Assembly: GCA_964019335.1 (NCBI GenBank)
Contig: OZ025754.1
Span: 220,816 to 284,815, forward strand
Source: Diplonema japonicum
Taxonomy: Eukaryota; Euglenozoa; Diplonemea; Diplonemida; Diplonemidae
Reading direction: 5' to 3'
DNA: 64,000 nucleotides
The position numbers were made by a program, and so were the translations under genes. Positions 17,169 to 26,988 of the stretch are shown here, piece by piece; the first letter of the stretch is position 1; the number at the start of each line of letters is the position of its first letter. Below the pieces are notes generated by a model. That model did not search any database, was not told the DNA's origin, and was given only the letters and a program-made list of their open reading frames with translations.

Positions 17169-20027
17169 CTACCCTTCGTTCTCGGTATCTTGCATGGATA
17201 ATTCGATGGCTTTACGCAATGCAGCCTCCTCGTCCTCGTCCTCGTCGGGGTCTTGCCTGGCGGGGGTCATTGTCGCGTCTCCGTCCTTTGCGTCCTCCGC
17301 CATGGACACCCGGATAGCCTCTGCAAGCTCAGCGCTCATGTCCTCATCCTCCTCTGCATCTACCATCATGGACATCTTGATGGCTTCATCAAGCTCAGAG
17401 ACTTCCTCGGGTTCCTCGGGGTCTGCCTGTGCCATGATGTCCTCAGAGGGTGGGGGGTAGCTAGTGCTAGCGGGGATGGGTATGATCTCGTGAAGGGTGT
17501 CCGTCAACGGAGGGTCAGCAAAACCTGCCATCTCGGGAGGGTGTAGCTGGGAGGCAAACCCGTACCTTGCACCTATGTTGAGGGACAGGGCGAGGCACAG
17601 CTGCCTGCTGTTCGGCGGCAGATTCGTGATCGCCGTGAAGCTGTTGTTAAACCTTGTTGACGTGCAGCAAGCTGCGTCCACCTCGTACTGCACGACAGCA
17701 GCCTTCTGCGATGTGTTCTCCAGTACACACGAGAGCCCCGCACCCTTCTCCTGCAGCGTGCGAACCACAACACCGGGCGACAAGACTTGCCGCTTACCTT
17801 TTATGCCCGTTACCAGCACCTCAGCATGTTCCCGCCAGCTGCCCTTCACCTCTTCCACGAGCACTCGCTTCTCTGAATAGATCGCTGCCGTAACCTTTCG
17901 CAGCCGCTTCTTGTCTGTCGCAGCCTGCATGAGCCCTACCGTGTGCGGGGTCACCTTGTACCGGTACCCTGCATGGAACACGATTTCCAAGCTTACCTGG
18001 TCGGAGATCTGCCGTTGCGCGTATTCCATGGCCACCCACTCCCCGCTTGCTGTCTGTCTCGAAACGGCGAACCCGATGTCCACGTTAGAGGTCACCGCCT
18101 TCAGAGAGGTTTCACGGGTGACGTGTTTTTCCTGCCACAGGATGACGTCTGCAAGGGTGCGGGTGTAGGCTGTGATGATAAAGGACGAGCCTGGTGAGAG
18201 CTCTGAGGGCAGCCAGCCTGTGGAGGTGGCGTGGTGCCACTTAGTGGGGTGGACTCTGCACACGTCGATGGATGCGAAGTATTTCCGCACGTCTGCGAAG
18301 TCCATCCAGAAGATCGACATCTCGTCGTACATCTTGACGTTCGAGCTGTTCACCACACCGAGCTGCAGCTTCAGGTCGCGGTTCCATCCCGACCAGTCCT
18401 TGCCCCATGTGCCGGACCAGGTTCGGGGGGCGCGCTCGCCCCACGGGTTTCTGCACTGAACCATTCTGTGCACTTTGCCGTTCACAGTGATCTCCTTAAG
18501 CTGCAGAACTCCATATGCATGCGGTGTCTGCAGGCCAAGCACCTCAACAAAGGTCTCGCGAGTCGAGCCGCAGGCTTCTGCAGAGCACGCCATCCCCATG
18601 ATGTACCCTGCCTCGGACGCCGACAGCAGCTTCGACCACATCATGTCGTCGTCTGTCTCATCGTCGTCGTCATCAGACAGCTCGCCCAGCTCCACGTCCG
18701 GGTCCTTGCCCTGCATCAGGAGCTGCATCCTGTACGTCATGATCTTGTCGCGCCGTTCTTTCTTGCGCTGCTTTGTCTCTTCAGATATATGCATTGGCAT
18801 GGTTTCGCAGGCGTACCCCGTCAGCAGCTGCAGTGCCTCGCCCATGGTCCCCCCCGAGAGCGCGCCGTACGACCCGAACAGCTTGGCACAAGCCTTTTCA
18901 ACGAGGGGTGCCCACAGCGATTGCCGGCTGGTCTTTGCATAGCAGGGCAGCCCGCCACGTGCGTACCACACTGTGCTGCCGTCGATCTTCCCTTCCCACT
19001 GTTTCGTGCAAGGGAACGTGTCGTCGATCATCATGTTGCGCCAGGACCCCGAGTGGTGCAGCTGCACAAGGTACGCCCCCACAGGGTTGTACTCCTTGGT
19101 GAGCATGAGCTTCTCGATGAGCTGGGGCTTCGCTGCGACGCATGACAACGCACCGCCGAACCAGCAGTTCCCCAAGGCGCCTTGGTAGACGTCCTCGGGC
19201 CGTGCAGCCTCGCGGATGACCTTCCACGTCATGCCTGTTGTGTTGTTGGTGACGTCGTCTCGAAGGTAGTGCGTGCAGTTCCGTGAGGCGAGGGACTTCA
19301 CGTCGTTGACGCCTTGCATGGAGAACATGAACTCGCACTCTTTGCACGTCACGCCGGGGCGGAGCCATATGCTAGGGCGGTTCACTATGTTGACCTTCTG
19401 AACATGTGTGGGACGGCAGGGGCAGACAGAACACTTCATTGACTCGACAGCGTTGTTTTGCTGTGCGGCTTCCTCGCGGGACGTGGGCGGGGCAGGCACG
19501 TCGGGGAGGGGGTTGGCGTGCCCACATGAGGAGCACAGCCAGCGTGTGGCATCGTTGGGGTCTTGGTAGATGCTCTTCGGGACAGGCGGGAACTGGGGAT
19601 CGACATAAGGGTTCTCCGCCGAGTGGTACTGGTTGATGAGGTCCAGGGTGTCGCCGTCGATGTTGATGTTGTCGGAGTTAAAGCGCTCGAACTCCACCTC
19701 CTTCAGCTCGTCCTTGCCCCCTTGCCCTTCCTCTTCTTCCATAGACATCTGGATCGCCTTTGCGATCTCTTCGTCGTCCTCTGTCATGTCCTTTTCCACT
19801 GGTTCCTCCACCACCTCCCATGCACTATCGACACCACCCACCATCACCACCACCTTGTCACCTAGCGGCGGGTCCTCTTTCCTCACCACCTTCCCGTTCG
19901 CGATCAACTTCTTTCCCTCGAAGTCGATGCCTGCTTTCTCCATGGCTTTTCGGAGGGCCCACAGGCCTCCATCCTTCATTTCCAGTACATGAGACTGCTT
20001 CCCAGTCTTTACCTTCACCGTTATCAT
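17169..20027 (-). CDS. calpain-family cysteine protease with ubiquitin-like, zinc-finger and UIM modules
   Basis: 952 residues, ATG start. Residues 1-66 form a ubiquitin-like fold (ITVKVKTGKQSHVLEM, then GKKLIANGKVV). Residues of about 84-99 are a ubiquitin-interacting motif (EEIAKAIQMSMEEE). Residues of about 164-205 carry two Cys pairs (CSSCGHANPLP, CSVCPCRP) resembling a RanBP2-type zinc finger. The calpain catalytic core has Cys288 (GALGNCWF), His503 (HAYGVLQL) and Asn527 (RNPWG), so the triad looks intact. Two beta-rich domains follow. The C-terminus has three more UIMs (ELDEAIKMSM, ELAEAIRVSM, ALRKAIELSM) in acidic linkers. Family knowledge: calpains are intracellular processing proteases, and zinc-finger calpains of the calpain-15/SOL type bind ubiquitin. 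Inference: a protease recruited to ubiquitylated substrates. No EF-hand is seen. Confidence 0.9.
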   Translation of the reverse strand: MITVKVKTGKQSHVLEMKDGGLWALRKAMEKAGIDFEGKKLIANGKVVRKEDPPLGDKVVVMVGGVDSAWEVVEEPVEKDMTEDDEEIAKAIQMSMEEEEGQGGKDELKEVEFERFNSDNINIDGDTLDLINQYHSAENPYVDPQFPPVPKSIYQDPNDATRWLCSSCGHANPLPDVPAPPTSREEAAQQNNAVESMKCSVCPCRPTHVQKVNIVNRPSIWLRPGVTCKECEFMFSMQGVNDVKSLASRNCTHYLRDDVTNNTTGMTWKVIREAARPEDVYQGALGNCWFGGALSCVAAKPQLIEKLMLTKEYNPVGAYLVQLHHSGSWRNMMIDDTFPCTKQWEGKIDGSTVWYARGGLPCYAKTSRQSLWAPLVEKACAKLFGSYGALSGGTMGEALQLLTGYACETMPMHISEETKQRKKERRDKIMTYRMQLLMQGKDPDVELGELSDDDDDETDDDMMWSKLLSASEAGYIMGMACSAEACGSTRETFVEVLGLQTPHAYGVLQLKEITVNGKVHRMVQCRNPWGERAPRTWSGTWGKDWSGWNRDLKLQLGVVNSSNVKMYDEMSIFWMDFADVRKYFASIDVCRVHPTKWHHATSTGWLPSELSPGSSFIITAYTRTLADVILWQEKHVTRETSLKAVTSNVDIGFAVSRQTASGEWVAMEYAQRQISDQVSLEIVFHAGYRYKVTPHTVGLMQAATDKKRLRKVTAAIYSEKRVLVEEVKGSWREHAEVLVTGIKGKRQVLSPGVVVRTLQEKGAGLSCVLENTSQKAAVVQYEVDAACCTSTRFNNSFTAITNLPPNSRQLCLALSLNIGARYGFASQLHPPEMAGFADPPLTDTLHEIIPIPASTSYPPPSEDIMAQADPEEPEEVSELDEAIKMSMMVDAEEDEDMSAELAEAIRVSMAEDAKDGDATMTPARQDPDEDEDEEAALRKAIELSMQDTENEG

Positions 20028-20773
20028 AAAAGATTTTTTTTGGGGGGGGGGAACGGGGGTGTGTCTCGTCTGTGATGGTGGAATGAAAAAATAGTAATAT
20101 CGAGAATAGATGGGTTTTTCACGAACAAAAAAAAGGGGGAGGGGGTTGGAGGTGACAGGGGGGGGGGGGGGTTACAGGGAAAAACAAAAGAGGGTTTAAC
20201 GATGGTGGCATTGTGTTTTAGATTTTCAGGGGGAAGGGGAGGAAGGGAAGAGAGGGCAATCATGCGTCCAAGATTGGGAATCAGACAATTTAAGACGTAG
20301 TTTTGTTTTTTCCTTTTTTTTTTTTTTTTTTTTCTCTCTTTGCATGAAGGGGGGATGAGCCGAAAAAGGTGGGTGGGGCGGGGGGGGAAGACAGAAGACA
20401 GGAGGGGGAAAAAAAAATACGTTTGTCAGAAGAAGAAGAAAAACACTTTCGGTGGCCCCTCTCTCCCCAAGATATCAAAAATAAAAGAAATCGAAAAAAT
20501 AAAAAATAAAAACCATTCATTAACTTTCAACTTTTCTCCCCCGTTTTTTTTTTTTTTTTTTCCCAATTGTTGGCATTTATTAATCTCATATTCTCACCTC
20601 AATGCCCGGAGTATAAATAAAAAAAAAATCTCGCAAAAACAAAAAAAAAAAAAAAAAAAAACAAAAACAAAAAAAAAAAGAGCTAAGGGGGTGATATTGG
20701 GGGAAAAGAAGGGAGGGGGGGAAAAGACACTGTAAAAAAAAAAAAAAAAAAAACAAAAAAAAAAAAAAAAATC
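20028..20773. other. gene-free spacer, homopolymer-rich
   Basis: Long G, T and A runs (A-rich 20620-20770). No coding signal seen. It presumably holds the calpain 5' flank and the 3' flank of the next gene. Confidence 0.6.
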
Positions 20774-23700
20774 CTATTGCTGCTTGGAGGCCCTGCGCTG
20801 CACGGGTTTGGAAACAGGTTTCTTGGCAGCTGCCTTGGCGGAATCAGGGACAGAAGGACGCTTGGCGGGGGTCCTGGTGGCAGGAGGGGGGGAGGTGGCC
20901 CCGGGGGAGGTGGAACGTGCGGGGCTAACCTTCCCCGCTGCCTTCTTGGCGACAGGCTTCTTGGCAGGGGTGGATTTCGTCGAGGCATCCAGAGGCACGT
21001 CATGCCCTGCAGCCTTCCTCGCAGCCTTGAGCTGGGAACGCTTGTCTCTGTCGCCACCAGACTTCGCCGTCTTCTTCTCCGTCGCTTCAGTCACTTCGCT
21101 CTCCTCATCATCGTTGGCACCGAAGTTCGCCTTGGCAACCACATCTGACCTGCTCTCCATCAGCCTTTGCACAATGGACATCAGCCAGTTCTGGTTCTTG
21201 AGAGCCTCTTCCTTGCCATCCATCGGGGCTTTCTTCCACTTGGGTTCCAAGGTCGCATATTGGTCCATTGCGATGATCATGTACTTCAGCCCAAGATGAG
21301 CCTGCTTGAACAGCTTCGGTTCCATGTTCTTGATAGTGTCGGCGGGCAACAACCACTGCTGGCCGGCCTGGGGCAGGCGCTCCTGGTCCTCGTCGGTGCC
21401 GTGCCTGCGGATCTGCTCGGTGTGGGAGTCGCGCACTTTTGTGAGCCCGTTCGAGAACAGCTTCTGCGGGGAGTGGTTTGAAACAGCGTCCTTCTTCGCG
21501 CTCTTCTTGAACTCGGCGAACTTCCCTGTGATCTCCTTGCACTGGTTGATGGTGTCCATGTCGTACCTGCAACTGCACCCGTGGGCCTTAAGGTGCACCA
21601 GCAGGTCGTTCAGCTGCTCCTCTTGAGACTTCGAGCTGTCCACGGTGAAGGTGGACAGCAGTTCGTTCTTCAGACGGCTGTTCTCGGCAGTCAGGTCGTC
21701 GAGCTCCTTCTCGAGCTGGTAGATCTCGCGCTCGATGCCCTCCATCTCGGAGGTCACCTTCTTCTTCTCTTCCTCGATCATTTCGTCTGTGAAGGAACGG
21801 GACTCCGTCAGGAGCCTCTCGAGCTCCTTGATCTTCTCGTCGAGCTCCTGGATCTTGGCGTCCAGCTGGTCGGCCTTCTTCTTAGCAAGCCACTCGATGC
21901 ACTTCTTCTTGTACGCCCTCCTAAGCCCGTTGTTGGACGACTCCATCAGCATCTGCGCCACGTCTGCCTTCCTCTGCGCGTTTTTCTTCTTCGTTACCCA
22001 CCTTACTGCCTTTTGCAGGTACAGCAGCCTCAGACCGTTGTCGGAGGTTGATTTCAGAGCCCTCGCCACTTCTTCCTTCTTCGCCACGATCTTCTCCTTC
22101 CTGTAGAAGTCGATGAGCTTCTGGTAGTAGATCGTGAGGAGACCCTTCCTTGAGTGCGCGAGCATCCCCGTGGCGATGGTCTCCCTCTTCTTGTTCTGGA
22201 GGCACTTGAAGTACCACCTGATGCACTTTGTGTGGTAGACGCCCCTCAGCCCCTTGGCGGTGTTCGAGAACATGACATTGGCGAGGTCCTGTCTCTTGTT
22301 CTCCCCGTCGATGCGGTTCGTGTACTCGAGCAGCTTCCTGTAGTACACCACCTGCATGCCCTTCTTGGTGTTGCTTAGAATGGTCTCAGCGAACTTCAAC
22401 CTCCTGGTCCTCTCTCTCTCAACGCTGGCGAACTTTCGCAGCTTTTTGAAGTAGATCTTCACGAACCCCTGTGTGGTGGTGGCGTACAGGGTGTCGGCAA
22501 GAGCCTTGCGCCTGGAGTAGGCTTGGTGGGAGGAGAGCCACTCCATGAGCTTCAAGAAGTAGTGGGTCTTCAGCGTGACGAGCGAGGCGTCTGAGAGGGC
22601 CTTGATGATCCTCTTCTTCCTGTCCTTGTCAATCTTCTCGAGCTTGTCGCTCAGAGTCGCCTTGCGCTGCATCTCGCTGGAGTTGTCCAACATCTTCCTC
22701 CTCATGGCGGTGATGAGCTCGATGAGTTCCTGCTCCCTGGCCGTGAAGCCCTCGTCGTGGTTCCAGTCGGTCTCGGAAGACGCGGAGTCGGACTCCGTGT
22801 ACAGCAGCTTCACCAGTCCCTCCGAAAGATGCCACGACACGTGCCCGTCGGCAGCACCTTGCACAGCGCTCATGTTGTTCACGAAGGCACCACGGTGCTC
22901 GTTCAGCTCGCACACCTGCCAGTGGTCGGAACCGTCGGTAGGGCCGCCTGCCCTCCACACCCTGATGACACCGTCCACACCACCGGACCACACAGTGTTG
23001 TTGGCAACAACCAAGCACAACTGAGCCAGCGGCTGTGTGTGCTGCGACTTGGGAACCGCCGGGAACAGGGTGGTGATGGGGGTACCCTCGCTGGAGTCCC
23101 ACACTTGCACAAGGCCGTCGGCGGTCGCGGAGAACAGGTGCGACTTGTACGCAGCAAGGGCACGGACAGAGCCCCTCATGGTGATGGGGAAACCAGCACG
23201 AGTTGCCCTCTCTTTCCCCGCCTTGATGTCGAGGCACCTGATGGTGTTGTCGTCACCACCGGAGTACAAGAACCCGCCGTACTTGCCGAGCTCGTCACGC
23301 TTGTGGTACGACATGCAGCGCACGGCGTTCTGGTGGCCGGGGAAGATGTCCATGGCACGGAAGACGGTGCGGGTGTAATCCCAGCCCCAGACGTAGATCT
23401 GCCAATCTCTGCCACCAGAGAAGATCAGGTCCTGAGACTGGTGGGTGTCCGTGACGACCTCAAGGCAGGTGATGGCACCGGTGTGCTTCCTGACCTCACT
23501 GACAAGCTCGAAGTCTGCCTCGCCGGACTTGTTGACGGTCTTCACGGTGAGGGCGCAGTCGATGCCCTCACAGTTAGAACGGACGTCGTCTGAGGTCCTC
23601 GTGGGCTGGCCTTGGACGTGGGTGACCCTCATGCCCTCGGCGAAGCCAGCAAGGTCGGCGGCAGAGCCAGGCTTGACCTTTGCGATGACGTTGGTGTCAC

Positions 23701-24112
23701 CGTCGAAGATGAGCGGGCAGCGGCCAGCGTCACATGTGATGAGAAGGACAGCATCCGCCACCTCCCTGTACACCCTGATGTACCCGTCACTCATACCGGA
23801 GTACATGCAGTTGTCGTGGTAAAGCAGTGCGGACACGAACACGCCCTTCTTCTTCTCAAGGGTGCAGGTGGCCTCGCCGGTGGTAGCCTTCCTCACCGTG
23901 AGGTAGCCGTCCTGCTCTGCGGTCCACACCCTCAGCTTGTCCAGAGGCTGCCTCCCGTCGAACATTTCCAGGCACCTGATCTTGCTCTCGAACTGCCCCT
24001 GGTTCACAATGCCTGCCTTCTCCGGCTGGACGAGCCCAAACCTCTTCCTCGACGGAGAGTGGTGCGACTGCTGCATCACCTTCACATCGGTCACCTGCGA
24101 GAGGTACGCCAT
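20774..24112 (-). CDS. WD40 protein with PDZ-like insert, seven short helical repeats, coiled coil and basic tail
   Basis: 1112 residues, ATG start. The N-terminal 430 residues hold WD40-type blades (KLRVWTAEQDGYLTV, MYSGMSDGYIRVY, IFSGGRDWQIYVWGWD, YSGGDDNTIRCLD, FSATADGLVQVWD, WSGGVDGVIRVW). Between the second and third blade is a PDZ-like segment (AKVKPGSAADLAGFAEGMRV). Residues of about 510-750 are seven repeats of about 38 residues with the core GLxxxYYxKLxxW/F followed by a charged stretch. Residues of about 750-840 form a coiled coil. A Cys-containing segment (GCSCRYDMDTINQC) follows. The last 100 residues are Lys/Pro/Ala-rich and histone-H1-like. Likely cytoskeletal or flagellar scaffold, inferred from architecture only. 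I recall similar YYxKL repeats in protist proteins but cannot verify a family name. Confidence 0.85.
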   Translation of the reverse strand: MAYLSQVTDVKVMQQSHHSPSRKRFGLVQPEKAGIVNQGQFESKIRCLEMFDGRQPLDKLRVWTAEQDGYLTVRKATTGEATCTLEKKKGVFVSALLYHDNCMYSGMSDGYIRVYREVADAVLLITCDAGRCPLIFDGDTNVIAKVKPGSAADLAGFAEGMRVTHVQGQPTRTSDDVRSNCEGIDCALTVKTVNKSGEADFELVSEVRKHTGAITCLEVVTDTHQSQDLIFSGGRDWQIYVWGWDYTRTVFRAMDIFPGHQNAVRCMSYHKRDELGKYGGFLYSGGDDNTIRCLDIKAGKERATRAGFPITMRGSVRALAAYKSHLFSATADGLVQVWDSSEGTPITTLFPAVPKSQHTQPLAQLCLVVANNTVWSGGVDGVIRVWRAGGPTDGSDHWQVCELNEHRGAFVNNMSAVQGAADGHVSWHLSEGLVKLLYTESDSASSETDWNHDEGFTAREQELIELITAMRRKMLDNSSEMQRKATLSDKLEKIDKDRKKRIIKALSDASLVTLKTHYFLKLMEWLSSHQAYSRRKALADTLYATTTQGFVKIYFKKLRKFASVERERTRRLKFAETILSNTKKGMQVVYYRKLLEYTNRIDGENKRQDLANVMFSNTAKGLRGVYHTKCIRWYFKCLQNKKRETIATGMLAHSRKGLLTIYYQKLIDFYRKEKIVAKKEEVARALKSTSDNGLRLLYLQKAVRWVTKKKNAQRKADVAQMLMESSNNGLRRAYKKKCIEWLAKKKADQLDAKIQELDEKIKELERLLTESRSFTDEMIEEEKKKVTSEMEGIEREIYQLEKELDDLTAENSRLKNELLSTFTVDSSKSQEEQLNDLLVHLKAHGCSCRYDMDTINQCKEITGKFAEFKKSAKKDAVSNHSPQKLFSNGLTKVRDSHTEQIRRHGTDEDQERLPQAGQQWLLPADTIKNMEPKLFKQAHLGLKYMIIAMDQYATLEPKWKKAPMDGKEEALKNQNWLMSIVQRLMESRSDVVAKANFGANDDEESEVTEATEKKTAKSGGDRDKRSQLKAARKAAGHDVPLDASTKSTPAKKPVAKKAAGKVSPARSTSPGATSPPPATRTPAKRPSVPDSAKAAAKKPVSKPVQRRASKQQ

Positions 24113-24736
24113 GTTGATTTCCTAGCTCTCTGTTGGTGTGCAGGGTGGATGGGGTGAAGCAAAAATAAAATAAATAAAGGTGGATTCGTGGTAAAAGAAA
24201 AAAGAGTAGGGTGAAATGGGGGGGGGGGGGGGGGGAGACAAAATCTACTAAGATTGGGCACCTAAAGATACCTTTTTCAAAGAAAAAAAAAAGGGGGGAA
24301 AGGGAAAAAGGGGAATCTAACCTAATTACCGATTATGAAAAAAAAACGAAAGGAAGTGTTTTCTATCCCCCCCCCCCGCCCCCCACATGAACAGAACACG
24401 TGCATGCATGAATGGACCAATGAGATTCCTTCTGTCCCTACCTACTATCTGGCGAGTCAAGGGAACGGACTTGAAACTGTCAGCGGGGAAAGAAGACCCT
24501 CCAAAAAAAACTTTAAAAAAAGGTCGTCTCCTTGAAACAAATTATGATAGCCAGTCCTCCAATCCCCCCCCCCCCCCCCCCGTTTAAATCAAAGCAAGTA
24601 GGTTAGGCCTAGAGGCCCTGCCTATTTCTTCTTCTCGCTCTTTTCTTCACGTTGCCTCTTTCTTTCTGCGGCGAGGGAGAAGAAAAAAAAAGAAACAAAG
24701 ATGCTAAATATGTGGTTGGGGGGGAGGGGGAACTGA

Positions 24737-24789
<53 letters not shown>

Positions 24790-24883
24790 AAAAAGAAAAC
24801 ACAAAAATCAAGGGGAGAAACCGTGAGAGTACAATAAATGGTGGGGGAGGGGAGGGGATACAACAAAACAAAACAAAGCCACA
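24113..24883. other. gene-free spacer, homopolymer-rich
   Basis: G runs (24218-24236), C runs (24369-24383, 24565-24581) and an A run of about 40 (24745-24786). Nothing coding seen. Confidence 0.6.
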
Positions 24884-26848
24884 TCACGCAGTGCTGCCCA
24901 CGGGGCCCGTGACGTCGGTGATGAAAAAATTACTCGGGTGGTGGACCTTGTCGGCGTCAGTGGGAGCAGAGCGCGCAAGGGACATGACAAGCCCGGGTGT
25001 GCGCTTTGGTGAGGCGGTGAGGATAGCTGGAGTAGGGACGGTAGCGGTAGTAGCAGCGGAAGAAGGCGGCGAAGGAGAGGGAGATACCGAAGCAGTCGCT
25101 GCCCTATGAGGTACGACCGGTGGAACGTGGATGTGTGACACGGCCTGCGAAACAGCAGGCTTTGGAGGCAGGCCTCCACCTCCATACTGCCTTACCCCTG
25201 CCGACCCCACCCCACTGCTTACTCCCAGTGCCAGAGAAGACGAGAAGCGACTGCTTTTCGTGTGGTACTCGATGCATGCGTTTGCCTCTTTCAGTTTTTC
25301 CTGCAGCGTGTCCCTCTCAGCTGTGATGTTCTGCAGTTCCTTCTGCATCTCCAACCCTTCCCTCATTGCTTTGTTCAGTTCCTCCTTTCCTTGCCCCGAA
25401 CTCGATTTGGCTTCGCCCAGCTCCCTCGTCCTCTCTGCGAGATCCTCCATCAGCCCCTCTCGTCTCTGCTTCGACTCCTTCAGCTTCGCGTGCATCGTCC
25501 GTATGACGTGGTGCGCCTTTTTAAGCTCATCATTCCGCTCCTCCAGCGTCTTCATTGTCGTCTCTGTCTGCACGCGCCACGACCCCATCTCCGCCTTCGC
25601 CGCCTCCAGGTTTTGCAACGTGTTTTTGTTGTTCTCCTTTTCAACGGCTTGCAGCTGTGTTAGACTCTTCACCTTCTCTTCCAGCTCGACCCCCTTCAGC
25701 ATCTTCTGCTGTAGCTCCTTGTGGTCTGATTGCAGGTTGCTCTCCGTGTTCTCCAACTGCTCCTGAAGCCCCTCTGCTCTCTTCCTCGTTGTCTCCAAGT
25801 CCCTGGTCAATTCTGTGTTGGTTGCGCTTAAGTCTTTGTTCTTCAGCTCTGTTGCCTGCAGGCCTGTCTCTAGCTTTGCGGCCTGCTGCGTCTTATTTGC
25901 TAACTCGGCTTTCAGCTCCTCGACCTCTCGCGTGAACTTCTCGGTCAGCTCCCTGACCTGCGTCTCGTGCTTGTGCGTCAGTGTGTTGGTCTCCGTCACG
26001 TGGGACCTCAGCGTGTCCTGTTCCTTCTTCTCGTGCTCCAGCAATAGCTCGGATGTTGTTTTGGTATAGGTGGCCTCGTGGTGCTCTCTTTCGTGCCGCA
26101 GGGAGTTCGTCATCTCCGTCAGCGCGTCTGTGCGGTCCTCAAGGAGGCGCTTGGTGCTGTCGAGCTCTGCGGTGGTTGCGGTCAGCTCTCTGTCCAGCTT
26201 GGCAGCACGTGCAGCAAGGAACTGCTTCTGCCCTGCATCGCTCTCGTGCGTGACACTGAAACCCAGCACCTCACTGTCTCGGTACTTGTCGGACTTGCAG
26301 AAGGAGAACCGTCCTGTCGGCTGCGAGGGTGACACGCTAATGGCGAGCCTGCAGGACCTGGAGAAGACACCATCAGACACGTCGTCAATGGTGACGAGGG
26401 TCTTGCTCGAAATAGGTTGATGCTGCCTCTCGCGGAGAAGGTTCACAAGCACAGAAGGAAGCTTCACGAAGTCAAAGCGCAGCCCGTTCGTCTCCCTGAA
26501 CAGCGAGTAGTCGTCCTCAGTTATGGTGGCCGTGTACAGTAAGAAGGGGTCTGAAGGCGACGTCACACGCACGTGCACCTGGCGCTTCACGCTCTGCGTG
26601 CTTGCCGGCGGGGGTGCCTGTGTCGTGGGGACCGACATCGTCTCCACTGCTACAAGAGGGAAGCTCCCACCAGCCATCACAGCCACCACAAACACTTCAG
26701 TGTTTCCCTCCTTCCCTTCCCGCTGCACGACCACAGGCACCTGTCCCTCGAACAGCGTCGACACGTCATCGCCGTTCAGAGCCACGGGCACCCTCTCTGG
26801 CTCGCGGTCCCGTCTCCCACTGCACTGCTCCGTCTGCTGATACCACAT
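24884..26848 (-). CDS. SAS6: SAS-6-like centriole cartwheel protein
   Basis: 654 residues, ATG start. The N-terminal globular domain (about residues 25-205) matches SAS-6: LFEGQVPVVVQ, then VHVRVTSPSDPFLLYT, EDDYSLFRETNGLRFDF, VKLPSVLVNLLRE, and the region just before the coil QKQFLAARAAKLDRELTAT. A long unbroken coiled coil follows (about 205-520), including the conserved ELKKAHHVIRTMHAKLKE stretch and a final NACIEYHTK. The tail is Ala/Pro/Ser-rich. Length and architecture agree with SAS-6 of about 650 residues. Known role: homodimers assemble by head-to-head contacts into the nine-fold cartwheel that sets centriole and basal-body symmetry. It implies the organism builds centrioles or basal bodies. 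A SAS-6-like paralog (SAS6L) is possible but would usually lack this long coil. Confidence 0.85.
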   Translation of the reverse strand: MWYQQTEQCSGRRDREPERVPVALNGDDVSTLFEGQVPVVVQREGKEGNTEVFVVAVMAGGSFPLVAVETMSVPTTQAPPPASTQSVKRQVHVRVTSPSDPFLLYTATITEDDYSLFRETNGLRFDFVKLPSVLVNLLRERQHQPISSKTLVTIDDVSDGVFSRSCRLAISVSPSQPTGRFSFCKSDKYRDSEVLGFSVTHESDAGQKQFLAARAAKLDRELTATTAELDSTKRLLEDRTDALTEMTNSLRHEREHHEATYTKTTSELLLEHEKKEQDTLRSHVTETNTLTHKHETQVRELTEKFTREVEELKAELANKTQQAAKLETGLQATELKNKDLSATNTELTRDLETTRKRAEGLQEQLENTESNLQSDHKELQQKMLKGVELEEKVKSLTQLQAVEKENNKNTLQNLEAAKAEMGSWRVQTETTMKTLEERNDELKKAHHVIRTMHAKLKESKQRREGLMEDLAERTRELGEAKSSSGQGKEELNKAMREGLEMQKELQNITAERDTLQEKLKEANACIEYHTKSSRFSSSLALGVSSGVGSAGVRQYGGGGLPPKPAVSQAVSHIHVPPVVPHRAATASVSPSPSPPSSAATTATVPTPAILTASPKRTPGLVMSLARSAPTDADKVHHPSNFFITDVTGPVGSTA

Positions 26849-26988
26849 GTTTCCACCTTGGTAGAGAAGTTGTCGGGGGGGGAAGGGTCACAAAAAGGAA
26901 ACAATAAAAAAAAAGAAAAAAAAAACTGACTATTTTGTTTAGAAGAATAACGGTGTAAAAAAAAAAATTAAAAAAAAAAGAAAAATAT

